From Lucifuga dentata (lineage: Eukaryota; Chordata; Actinopteri; Ophidiiformes; Bythitidae): a DNA stretch of 64,000 nucleotides. The notes under the pieces were generated by a model. It saw only the letters and a program-made list of their open reading frames with translations. It did no database searches and was not told where the DNA came from. This document shows positions 1 through 12,829 of the stretch, in pieces (position 1 is the stretch's first letter; each line of letters starts with the position of its first letter). The stretch lies in the NCBI GenBank assembly GCA_014773175.1, contig VXCM01000308.1, positions 1-64,000 of the forward strand, in the 5' to 3' direction. Made by a program: the position numbers and the translations under genes.

Positions 1-246
1 CATTTATTCGGGCTTGGGACCGGCACAAGGTGGACACTGGCTTGTGCTCCCTTGAGGCTGCATTAATTCTAGTCAGATTAAAGTGCTTAAACGTATTTTC
101 TTTCCTCCAAAAAAAATAGAAGAAAAAAACTATGCCTGTTAATATGTACAATTAAACAAATATTGTTCATACAGTGTTATGTGTTATCATCTACTAGCAT
201 AAACCCTCTGGCTCATTTCATATCTTACATTTACTTTTCTCCACAG

Positions 247-1017
247 ACTTCAGCTTCTCGTCTCTCCAGGACGCCAGCGCCGCCGCCCTGCCGCCAGCAG
301 CATGGACTACTGCACCCCCCAGCCCACTCGCCGCCACAACCCCGTGGACAGCATCTGCCGCAAACTGCAGACCATTCAGTGGCGTGGTGACCGAGAGCCC
401 AACTCGCCTTTCCAGATCCCTAAACTCTCCTCCAGCAGTTACGGCAGCCCCCAGTCCGGCCTCAGGCACAACCTGGAGGCCATCCTGAAGAAAGGGGCCC
501 TCCGCGGAGCCGAGGGGGAGGTGGGAAGTAGAGGGACGNCTGGAGGCCATCCTGAAGAAAGGGGCCCTCCGCGGAGCCGAGGGGGAGGTGGGAAGTAGAG
601 GGACGGGGATGCCAAACTCTGCGGCTTCCCAGAGGAACAGCGTAAGTCCCTCTGTCCCTCTGTGTCCCCCCTCCACGCCAGCTAAAGTCACATACGCCAT
701 CACGAGCACTCTGGGAGAGAGGAGAGGAGCTGATGGCAGCGACCTAAAGCAAGGTAAAACATGGCAGAGGTACTCCTCAACGCCAGCTGCCCATTCCAAA
801 GACTCCCCTTATTTTACCGTGTCACGAGGAACCCAGCCGGTCCAGCCCAAAGGCGAGAGGCAGAGCAGGAGCCCACCGCCATCACGCGCCATCACCCAGA
901 GCTGCAGCACCGTTTCCTACAACCTGAACTTCTGCTCGGGGGACTCTGGGAGCTCGATGGAGTGTGAGCTGCCCTACCCAGCTCTGGTTGTCAAAAGGCT
1001 TTCCCTGGGAGAAGGAG
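247..1017 (+). other. irag2: irag2 first coding exon with 5' leader
   Basis: An acceptor (tttctccacag) ends at 246, so at least one leader exon lies upstream of the window. The exon holds a short leader, the ATG at 302 and about 216 codons, and ends at 1017 before GT at 1018. Its single-base overhang completes a Gly codon with the exon at 2476. Positions 473-605 contain an assembly duplication that shifts the frame; with one copy removed, the frame runs into a conserved-looking ELPYPALVVKRLSLGE segment. A GTAAGT at 642-647 looks like a donor but lies inside the open frame. The product is Ser/Pro/Arg-rich and probably disordered. Confidence 0.8.
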
Positions 1018-4000
1018 GTGGGGATGTTGATGCTCTGAGTGCAGTATTATCACATTTCTGTTGTTACTGAAGCATTTCTGATGATGATATACAGTGTCAG
1101 TGGTTGAAGAAGTAATCAAGTCCTTTACTTAAAAGTGAAAATACAGGAAAGTTCTGCATTTATATTTTTAAGTTTAGTCAAGTAGTAGCACTAAAACATA
1201 CAAGTATCCGAAAATACATTTACTCTTAGTGCCTCTTCTTGCCTTAGTGAAGAAGAGTGTAGAGGATTTTTATTTTAATGTAGAATTCTTGAATTTTGTG
1301 CTTTTCAGGGTCATTTTAAAAGCTTGATTTCAGGCTAATCATCACAAAAACACGTAGACTTTAATTCACTGTAAATACAATATAGGTGTGATTCTCACTT
1401 CCTAAAGCAGAGTTAGACTTTGAAGAGAGATTTTTATATTTGAAGAGTTCATTAAAACAGAAAAGCTGTTTTCATAAAGGTCATTTTGTATTGCATTCCA
1501 GGTAATATCAACGCTAAGTAAAATCTAAAATTTGCAAATATTTATGAACAAATCAGTGACACATACCAGTACAGCATGAAAATCACATGTAGGGCTGAAT
1601 AACATGAGCTAAAATATACAGAATGTCGCAGTAAATTGTCACTTTTATTTTTGCTACATCAGTGTATTATATTAGCTTGGTGATGCCAGCTCGTTTCTGG
1701 TATATTTGTTGTGATTAACTCTAGTCTAAAAAGTTAAAGATTCTGGAACCCGATTGGTTGATTAAACTTCTGGTTTGATGTCATTGGTTGCTGCAGCTTC
1801 TCAAATTAATTATGTAGGATTCAGGAAACATTCATTGAAAAATACATTAATAATATTGGCAATTTGACAAATTCTTTTTAATGTCCATTGATTAACAAAG
1901 TAATGAACTCTAATTTTGATAAAAGATTTGATTATAGATTCATCATTTCTCATTTTGCAAGCAGGCTTTAGCTTCACAATTACAAAGTATTTCATTTTCT
2001 GAAGTCCATATAATTCGAAATTGAATTTTTTTTTTTTTTTTGGTTGTTCATCAGGCTAAATTTGCTATTTTAAGCCATTGTTTAGCTTCTGGTAGGCATT
2101 TATTATTTTTGGCATTTTATGTGCTCGTTTAAAGTCAAATCAAGTCAAATTTATTTCTATAGCACATTTTAAAACAACTGTCATTGACCAGTAGAAAAAT
2201 GTAATGTTTAATGGAAAAATAACCAACAGATTAATCAATAATAAAAACAATAATCACTTGCAGCCCTAAACTAAAGCACTTTTTACATGTATGATTCAAC
2301 ATCAAATATGGAAAAAAAACACGTGCACAGACAGCTCGTGTGTGTGAGCGCACCATACTGTTACAGTAGTTGCTTTGCCGTAAAGGAAAATGTATCGTGC
2401 AACTTTATCATGCAACTCATACCGCTGTGCGTGTGTGTGTGTGTTTGTGCATGTGTGCTGTAAATTCACACTCAGGATCATCGTCTGCTTCTGAAAGCAG
2501 GAAAGAGAACATGGCAGAAGTGAGTCTCATCTGTGAGGAAGATCTGCTTGACACCATCTTCCATGCCTGTGACTCGCAGCGCCGAGGTACACACACACAC
2601 ACGAGATCATTGATTAATGTGTCATCCATGTGGGTTTTCAATTATGAATATTGCATCTTATGGAATGAATTTCGACTTGTCATCATGTGTGTTTCTGTGT
2701 GTCATGGCAAAGGTCGTTCACACTTGGTGTTAGCTGTCTTTCTCTCCTTTCACTGGATCTTCATCATTGCTTCCATTTATCTCAGCATCCTGCAGGTTTT
2801 CTCACCTTCTCTGCGTGAAATTTGTGTTTTCTTATCATTTCCTGGTATAACGCTTTGAATGTCTTTTGGAGTACAGATGTGGGATGTGCTGCTTGTTCTT
2901 CTCCTTCTTCCTCCTTCAAACTGTCTACCCATAAACAAAAACTGAAGTGTTGTGCAACACCTGTCTGCTGAAGCTGCCATCTAAGTTTAGAATGTGTAAA
3001 GATTTATTAAAAGCATTCTGTTGGAATTAATAAAAGGAATAATAAAGTCCGTCACTCCTGATTTTTTTTTTGTTTTCGACAACTGAAAAACTAATGGCTG
3101 CTTAGAGCTTATAATTGCTCACAGTTCACCTCCATATTCTCCAGCGGTTGTTATAAAAATATAAATCATTAGAATCATGCTGGAAATTTGAACATCGGAC
3201 TGATGATTTATCCGCCATAACCTCATCCTCTCCTTTCCTCCGCAGGTAAAGTGTACGTTTCTCGGATTGTGGATTACCTGCGGCACACCACCAGTCGCAG
3301 CTCAGAAGACAGCGGACTGGAGGAGCTCTGCAACATGCTGGACCCCGAACAAAAAGACATCTCCATCGATTTCGACACGTACCACGCCATCATGAAAGAG
3401 TGGATCGAAGATTGCCGCGGCAACAGGTACGGAACACCAACGTAGGGCAGAAAATGACGCATCATTTTCTCATCCAGATCCATGACTATGTTGATATATT
3501 AATATATGATTATGTTGAAACTTTAAGGTTAAGTTAAGTATTAAGTGACACACTTTATAACCATTATCTATAAACTGCCGCAGCGTTTTATGATAGTCAT
3601 ATGTTCTATTTGAGTTATGCAAGTGGGTGCTGGGTATGTAGGCGTTTTGTGCACCAGAGAGATTTTTTTTCCCATAGTTTCAGCTGGTGGGATCTAAATT
3701 TAACAGCATGATACAACATTTCTGCAAATGTGGACACTTTATCTTTTGTCTCTGAGGCATTTATGCGTCATCACTGCTTTCATAAAAGGTCTTATTTTTG
3801 AAGCTACATGTGACATCTGTGCATTCAGATGTAGAATCGAAATTATTTTGAATTTGGTGCCTTGGAGGTCACCTGGAGACACAATGCAAATTTGCTTGTT
3901 TAGCATATAAAAAAAACCCCTCAAATTATAGAGATTTTGGACCGTCGCAGATGAAAATTACAATTGTGAGAGAATCGTGATGAAATCTTTGGTGGTCTTG

Positions 4001-7000
4001 GATCGCAGTATAAGAAACGTCTGCCAAACAGCCAATTCAGCACTGTTGTGACCAAAGGCAGCCTGCATCAAAATACCAAGATTTAATACTTTGTACCCGC
4101 TACACCAATTGTTTTGGAAGGGACTGGCCAAAGATGGGAAAGTAGGTGTTTCCGGAAAGCTGAGTTTGCGTATTTTTACTTCTCAGAATGCCAGGCTCCA
4201 AAACACTTCTGTGGATCAGTGTAGCAGAGCTCATGTCTGCATGCTAGCAAACAGATCATGTAAAGAGCCACAGCATAAGTGTGTGTATATACGGTGTGTG
4301 TGTCTGATGATTCTTTATTGGATCTCAGGGAAGAGCCAGCAGAAGACGTAATTCAGGATTCAGTCAAACTCCGAGACGGCCTAACTGGTAAGCGTGCACG
4401 TGAACGTCCACACGCGTTTGATGTTCCTTCTTGGCTCTGATGCTGGTAAAGGTGGTGTTGATGCTGCGTCTGGAGTTATTTGGGTCTGTCTGTGTTGTAG
4501 CAAAGAGATCCACGCTGCTCAACATGACGTCAGGCAGCCTGGAGGCCTTTGGAGGAGAAGCATCCAGAGCAGATTTGTAAGTGTTTCAGCATCATTGTTG
4601 AAAGTTTTATCTTGGTGCATCATCATCATGCATCAGAATTTTTTTAGAGACACATACAGATAAATAAACCAAATTATGATATATGCATGACCATTCATCC
4701 ATTCATCATGTTGTTGGTCTGTTAAAACAGGTTGTACTGTGTGTGTGTATATAGTGTGGGTATTGTGTATTTGTGTGTTTCTCCTCAGTGAGACATCAGA
4801 GCTGGTATACTGTGTGACCGACCTCCAGATGAGCAACCAGAAGCTCCAGGAGGAGGTGAGGAAGCTGAAGCAAGTGGTGGAGGGCATGGAGGACAGCAAC
4901 CAGAAGCTGGCCGAGGAGAAAGAGGCGCTCCGCAACCAGGCCAGGATGTACGACACACTCCCATAAACACACACACGCGCTCCCACACATGCTCTGCTGC
5001 AGATGCACTGTGAAATTTCATCTCTTTATATTCTCTTAAGCAGTAACCAGCAGCTGGCCCAGAAGGAGAAGCTGCTGAAGGAGGAGGTGGAGGAGATGAA
5101 GGCGACTCTGAGCTGTACGGAGGAAGGCAGAGCCCGCGCCTCCGCACACAGCAAACGCGTGGTCAGTCACATTTAGACAGTATATGGAGGATCAAGATAA
5201 AGGAGCAGAGCCATTAATTAATATGATTAACTTATTCTGTTAATGAAATTACTTTTTATGCTTACAGCTGTGATTTTCGAGATCAGTGTTGCTCTCTTCA
5301 CATCGCTAATGTTCAGGATAAGAAAGCTTTTTCAAGACATCGTCTTGGTTTCTGGGAACTTGCTATAGCAATTTGTTGGGGGTTTTTTTTTTGGCATTTT
5401 ATACAGTAAACAATTTATACCTGATTAATTGAAAAAGTAAATTAGTAATCAGATTAGGAGCAAAGATATTCTTAAACCTGAGAAATGTTTTGCAGTGCAG
5501 CAAGGTTAAAGGACCATACCATCCATTTTGCATGTTTGAGTTTAATATAGTCAGTTTTCATATGTTACGTTACTTACAATCATTTCCCAAAGGATAACAC
5601 TGTACGGTTTCAGTTCATCCTGTAGCGGATAACCTATTAACTTTATTCTGATATCATTAAAGGTAAAGTAAAATTACAACCAAAAGTAAAATCACAAACC
5701 TCATTTGTAGCATGAAACATAGTTTGTGCTGTATTTTCCATGTTGATCTTATTCTCTTTAGGAGAGAGAGAACCAGAGTCTGATTGCTAAGATCGCTTCT
5801 CTTCAGGAAGAGGTACGCCACTGTCTGCCGAGCAGCTAATCAATAAACTGACTTTGAGTCAGTCAAACTCTGTCAGCCATTTCACACAGATCATCCTGTT
5901 ACCTGTTGGTGGCACGAATGTGGAAGTGATTCACTGTCCTGACTCTGCTCTGATGGCTCCCCAGAACTTCAAGGTCACCATGGAGACGGACGAGCTTCAG
6001 GGGAGGATAGCGGAACTTTGTGACCTTAACACTGACCTTCAGGTCTCTGATTTTTTATTTTTTATTTTTTTTCTGCCATACTCATACTCATGCACTTTCA
6101 TATTCTCATGTTCTTCCTCCCCAACCTCTGGCCTTATTTGGCTTCTAGAAATGATCATCATGTTCTGCAGCACCAGTAAAGACTGAACCCTGTTGTTGTG
6201 CTTTTCCTGTCCCCAGGTACAGATTGACTCCTTTGATGCCGTCATTAATGAAAAGGAAGCTCTGATATTTGAGGTCAGCCTAATATCCTGTCAATTTATG
6301 ACAATCGCCACCACTATACATATAAATCCTCAAAATCATTCACAAAATTAGTTGCCTTTTACTTGATTATACGAAAAGAGATGCTTTCATTCTTTTACAT
6401 TAGAAAGGATTAGGTATTAGGTATCAACATATTTTAGAAAAATGCTCAGATTGGTGCTGAATAGGGTCCATTGCACAAACATCTTGGTTTTATGGAACAT
6501 TTTAATTATCATTTCCTGCAAAGCTCACACTGAGTTTTGTCACTTATCTTCTCTTCCAGAAGAGCAGGCAGGTTGCGGAACTGAAGGCAACAGTGGAAGA
6601 ATACTCTTCCATCACAGAGGTCAGGTGTTGAATTTCATAATGTCATTATTTGGGTTTTTCTGTGGATTTTATGTAGATTACGGGCTTCTGCTCTTTTACA
6701 GCTTTTATGTATTGCTGGTACCTGGACTTTTTTTTTTTTTTTCCNTTTTTTTTTTTTTTTCCTGATAGTGTCTTTAGAAACTATTTGAGCTAATTTAGTT
6801 CATTTGTTTTGCTGAAACGTGTGTTAAGAACAGCACATGGTGATTCATGATTACCAGCAACTATTTCTCAGTTAAGGCAAAGATTGATTTTCCCAAAATA
6901 GATTTTGAAAAGCCAACTTCCCCTTCGCTGTGTCTCTGTGTCAATGAGAAAAGTGTGTGTTGTTGGCATTTTTTGTTTGTGGAGGGTGAAGTCAGACTGT

Positions 7001-9881
7001 GGGAATGAAATCACCTGTTTACAGTGCCTCCTTACATGGGTCATGTAGCCCAGAGGTTCACAAAGAAAACAATATCTAGATGAGCAAATAAAGCAAGAAA
7101 TAAAAGGATCCATGGAGACCTCAACCCACTAAGGAAACTCTCCACTTAATCTGGAAATCTGGATTGTAAAGATAGAATGGGATGGACTGAGTCATGATAC
7201 GTTACTCTTCTGTTGATTCCAGCTGCTGAGGGCGGACAAGATCAAGCTGGAGAACCAGATGCAGATGATGCACCCAGACTTTGAGGGGTAAGTGAATCCA
7301 GGTCAGTAATGTGGGTTAAGGGACTTTTTTTAAAGACCTTTTTGGAGGGAAAACCACTTTACTAAACCACAAATTTTGTACTTCAAAACAAATTCAAATG
7401 TTGGCTGTTCTTTGGGTTTCAGAAAGACTTGTTCATACCAATAATATTAGCCACTAAGGGTGTTTGCATCAGTTAACCCATCTAGTCTGATTTATATCTT
7501 ATATACTTGTAATATTCCATTCTTCCCCTCTTTTCTTTTCTTCCACCCTCCTCTCTCTCACAGGGCTGGTCTGTCGCTGTCGGTGGCTTATAGGTTGAAC
7601 CAGAGCAGCTCAGGATCCCTGCAGACAGAACTGGCTCTGGCACAGTCGCCACTGGAGGTCAGCACTCTTCCCTCTATTTTTCTCCTTTGCCTCTGTCTTT
7701 CCCTCCTCTCTCCTCTCTCTTTCATTCATGTACTCATGTGTCTGTACACTCTGTTTTCATTCTTTCCTCCTCTTTTGTTTCATTTATTTTCTTTTGATTG
7801 AGAATTCATGGGTGGTGCATTTCTTGGTCATCTTTTTTTGTAGCAACCAGAATGTTGCACATATTAGTACTGGAAGGCATTCATTAGAAAGCATACATCG
7901 ACCAAGTTTGAACAAAACCAAATAAATTTGCTTATAAAATTTCTTATAAAGTTTTTTAATTAATCCCACACTTCAATGGGGAAATTCTGCTTAGAATGGA
8001 CTAGGGTTTAGAACCAACAACCTTCTCGCTGTCAGGCAATATTGATAACCACTGTGTCATGCTGCCTAACGAGATGAACAGGAGAAACGATGATAAAAAA
8101 TAATAGAACTTAATTGGTTTATTTGATAAAAGAAATGTCCCTATGTCCCTTACATCTCTTATAACTTTTCCTCCAGGCCCATCACGGAGTTGATCATTTA
8201 TCCCCAATGAGCGTTGCCTCCCCGATGGATGAGATTCTGGACAGGGAGGTGCTGCTGCTGATGCAGGGACCGAGCCCTGAGCACATGGCTCTGGAGTTCA
8301 AGAACCTCCTCAGCAAACTGGTAACAGATTGTGGTTGTGTGTGTGCACGTGTGTTGTGTGTGGCAACTTTGACTTGCACTCCAAATGGATTTTAGACCCA
8401 CGTCAGCCTCTAGCGTCAGTGACTTGTGAACAATTAGTATCTGTAAAAGACTTGCTTTGCTTCCTTGTATAAGATGTTTTACATGTTGTGTTTTATTCCT
8501 ATTTGGGTTGCAAATGATCATATCTAAATGTCACTCTGATGGCTGGTTATGACCATCTCAAAATCTGCATCACATGCAGCACATTTATTAGAAAAAGGTC
8601 TTCTACATAAGGCATAAATGAGATGAAATAAAATGAGATTAATAAAGAAATTAGTACCGATTCTAAAGGAAAATGAATGAAAGTGCACTCAGTAAGTTTT
8701 TTTTCATCTATATCTTAATTTATGTTCCTTTATCATTTAATTTTGCCAAAGCACGATGGAGCACAATGGAGTTCAGTAAGAGCACAGACCTCCATCAAGG
8801 CCAAACAAGCCTCGACAAAATATGTCTTGTTTTAACAATATACTGCCGCAACGAGAAAGAAACTGTTTTACGAAACAGTATTTTTCTTGATCTGTCTCCT
8901 TGATATGTCTAAACTGTTTGCATGCAAACTGAATGATAATCTCCGTCACACATTAGTTGTTGATGCATGTTTCTGCACTATTTGTTACTGTACAATAATC
9001 TATTGATGTGCTCCTGTTCAAGCATAAACTTTATGCCACCATTGCTTGAACCACAATTTGGATATTTCTGAGACTTGACTTGGACTTATGATCTTTTCTG
9101 GTTGTAACTGTTTCATTGAATGAACTGTCGATGTGCACAAAAAGGCAACAGTCATATTGAAAATCCAATTATTTACAATTCAATTACAGGTTGGCATTAT
9201 TTAGACTGCAATCTAAGGCCAAAGAGCTCAAAATAGGACTGGAAAGAATTTGTAGAACTGCATGTGATGCATATTCTTTTTTTGTGTGTTTCTTGCCTTT
9301 TGTATTGAATATTTTTTATTCTCAAAATATTCACTATGTGTCTCTTTCACTATATATTTCTCTCTTTTTTTGACTTTCAGAAAAGGGATTTCAGAGATGA
9401 AAGTGCCTCTGTCCTGTCTATAGTCAGAGACTTGTTAGATTACCATGCACAGCCAGGGGACGACACGGATACCCGTCTTCAGGTCAGATACACTTACACA
9501 AACTTCAGCACACACTCATTGTTTTATATTCTGTGTCACTTGAGCTTAGCTTAAGAAAAGTTTCAGATTCAGTGTGCATGTGGGTTGGGTTCAGGCTAAA
9601 AGGAGCCATCCCATTGTTTTTACTTAAAAATGAATCACCCATTTATGTAAGGTGATCTCCATATTTCTTTCCCTCCACCTGCTGCACTCTCTCCATTTCT
9701 CTATCACTGCCTGTCTTGCATGTTTTCTCTCTTTTCCACCCACCCTCTCTCCTCTCTAGAGATCTTTCACTTAATACATTATATAACTCTCCAACAGGCC
9801 CAATACAAGCAGTGCTGTTTAGTCAGTGTGTTGTACCGTGAACACAACCCACTTCCCTCCTCCTCCCTTGCTCTGACTTAC

Positions 9882-9923
<42 letters not shown>

Positions 9924-12787
9924 NTCTCTCTCTCTCACTCACTCTCATCCCCCCTCCTTTTGCATTGTTGCCATTCTGCATTCATTAGCCACGTACTGCC
10001 ATACAGCAGTAAACATACCAATGAGACAGAAATCATTAGTGGAGCAGAGTCATAGCAGGTTTCTCCTTTCTAACAATTTCCCTTTGGACGGTTCTTCGGT
10101 CTAATAACTGCTCGGAAAAGAAAGCTATTCACACTACGCAGCAGTCTTTGCACCCAAGGGAGAGCCTGACCTCCTGGCCTTTTCTCCCCACAGACTGTGC
10201 AGGCTGAGCTGGACACGAGGAGGGCTGACTGGGCCCTCAACCTGGACCAACTGGCCCAGTACACGGACTCGCTGGAGAAGGAGCTGATCAAAATGGCCAG
10301 CAACATGAGGAGGTCCCGCACTGAGCTCCTCCACCTTTCAGTCAGGTGAGTCGGGATTTATTCAGGTCTATTCTGCCTGTGTGTGTGTGTGTGCATGTAT
10401 GTGCAGATCTGTGGGAATGCTACATGTGGAAATGTGGGATTCATTGGTTGGATTAAACCACAGTAGGTGGCGGTGTTGTGGGCTCGTTCATTATGGCTGC
10501 AGTCACGTCCACATGGACCAGATTGTACATTCAAGTGCTCCTGAGAAGTTTCAATTTAAGAATTGGATTGTGTTGTGTAATGTGTGAACATCAGAGGTTA
10601 TGCAGTAAGTGTGCAATTTTATATATATATATTTTAATGTATTTTGTAAGCTAATAAAGAATAAATATTAAAAAATGATCATTTAAAAGTTGGAGCTTCA
10701 GAAAGTTTGTACTTGTAATTACGATTTCACATGAAGGCACCAAGAGTGTGCACCAGAACCATTTGCCCCCGATTGGACATTTAGACTTACTGTAATTGGA
10801 TGTTAAATCTGACTTTCTGATTAGACGATCAGTTGGTAACATTCTCATTGGCTAATGAGACTCAGCTGTGAAGACAGGGTCAAAATTCATGCTTGTAACT
10901 TAAGTGTCACGTAAAGAGTTGGAAATTAGAGCGCTGATTTTCAAATCCAGTTTCCTGCTTTGAAACTCTACTCTTCTAAAAAAAAAAAAAAGTTTCTTTT
11001 TTCTTAGACTTGTGTAACATCATTATTGGAATCATTCATGTGCACATTTTCTTTACTTGTTTACATATTCAGATACATTTGTTTTTGTTCACATGCTCAC
11101 CAAAGCTCACAGCTGCAGGATGGAAAGTAATTTCACAAATTCAGATCATTAGTGACCTTTTCTTTTTCCTACAAATCTTCAGGATCCTGAATGCTACATG
11201 GTTGTGAAAGAATTATCTTCTCATTTATCTGCCTCCATATCACTAAAACTTTAAACAGTCCACTTAAATAAAACCACATTCTACTTAGGTGAGACCCTTA
11301 GTTCTCCTGCAGGTTTCTCTGAGGCTGTTGTCCACGCTCTTGTGAATGGGTGAAAGACAGGCACAGGCACCCTGACCTCAATGACCTCCAAGGTTCCGCC
11401 TCATGAGGTTGGGTCCAGGCCAATTCTAGAATTAATCTGCCAGTGAATGTGAATTCGCTTGTGTGTGTGTGTGTGTCCCCATCCATGTATGCACTAGAGA
11501 CAGCCATCCTTTCTGGAGATATATAAAAAAGGGATGTGGTACATATCAGACCAGATCAAAGTGGGAGAACTGGTCAGGCTGCCCGACTGGGATTTATCGG
11601 TGCTCGTTGCTGGAGGGAAGTCACAATTTTTAACATTGTTTGGAGAAAAAATTGTACCGTGCTCAGCGTAGATCTAGCTCTGCGTTCTGTTGTGGAGTGA
11701 GGGCTAACACGAGCTAAGTGTGAAGCTGGATTTGAGGACTGTGTTAGGATTTATTCTTTGGGTGTGTGAAGCCTGAGATTGGAGAATCAAGCTCAGACTG
11801 GAGCTCATACTAAGAGGTGAAAAATTTCTGAGCCAGAGAACTGGCACTGGTCACCCTGGGCAACAGAATGGGACACTGCATGGGCCTGCGGATTGGGTAC
11901 CGTATGTCCACTATAATGTCTTGTGTGCTCACTGTGCTTGTTTTCTTTCTGTTTCTGCTGACAGTGAAGTGAGCTTTGATCATTTATACCAATATGTCAT
12001 TTCACAGGGTGCGGGAGCAGGAGAACCAGAAGCGGCAGTTGTGTGAGGAGCTGGAACAGCTGAAGGCTCCTCAGGACAGCAGAGAGGCTTCATGCCAAAC
12101 CCCTTTAGCAGAGCCAGAGGTCAGAGAGATGGAGGAAGAGACAGAGGGCTGTATATTATTAATCTTAAATATATGATTCAGGGTTGGCTAACTTGTGTAA
12201 AAATGTAACCCATTACAGCTGTCAAATATCAGGTAAAAATCAGGGGAATCTGAGGTACTCTAAGTTAAGGGATGGTAATTTTAAAAGGCATTTATTAAAA
12301 ATGGCTGAGGTTGGTGCATTTTCAGCAGAAGTCATCGTTTTGTTTTGGGTTTTTTTTTTTTTTGTTTTTGTTTTTTTGGCATATATCTGTCGCTTTTGAC
12401 TTCTTGACTGCGATTTTATTCCTGTTTTAATTATTTTCCCACAATGTCTGTAAAGCAAAGATGCACTTGAGGCATCTTTAGAGTTATTCTCATCAAATTT
12501 CTAATCAGTAACATTATAGGGGTAATCAATAATGTAACCTGTTTACAGTAATTTAGTTATTCAGTTAAATCAAAGGCAGAAAAAATAGAAATATTACAAA
12601 GATTTCCTTGCTTTGGTATCATTTAATCTTTTTCAAGGTGTCATGTCGTCCACTGTTTAAATATTTACTAATTTGAAAGCAAATCTAATTTCAGAATACA
12701 TTTATTAATTTGAATGATTTACGTGCATGTAGTTTTTTTATAGTGAAAATAATTTTGCAAAATAAGGGAGGGAGGGAGGGAGGGAGG

Positions 12788-12829
<42 letters not shown>

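Noticed and set aside
642..647. GTAAGT as a possible donor ending irag2 exon 1
   Set aside because: The frame stays open for another 370 bases with family-like ELPYPALVVKRLSLGE, and the phase at 1017 fits the next exon.
218..799. 193-aa minus-strand open frame over irag2 exon 1
   Set aside because: It is the shadow of a GC-rich coding exon and crosses the N joint; the + frame has the splice borders and the family-like segment.
2370..2858. 162-aa open frame on +
   Set aside because: Only 2476-2586 is exon; the rest is GT-rich intron read-through.
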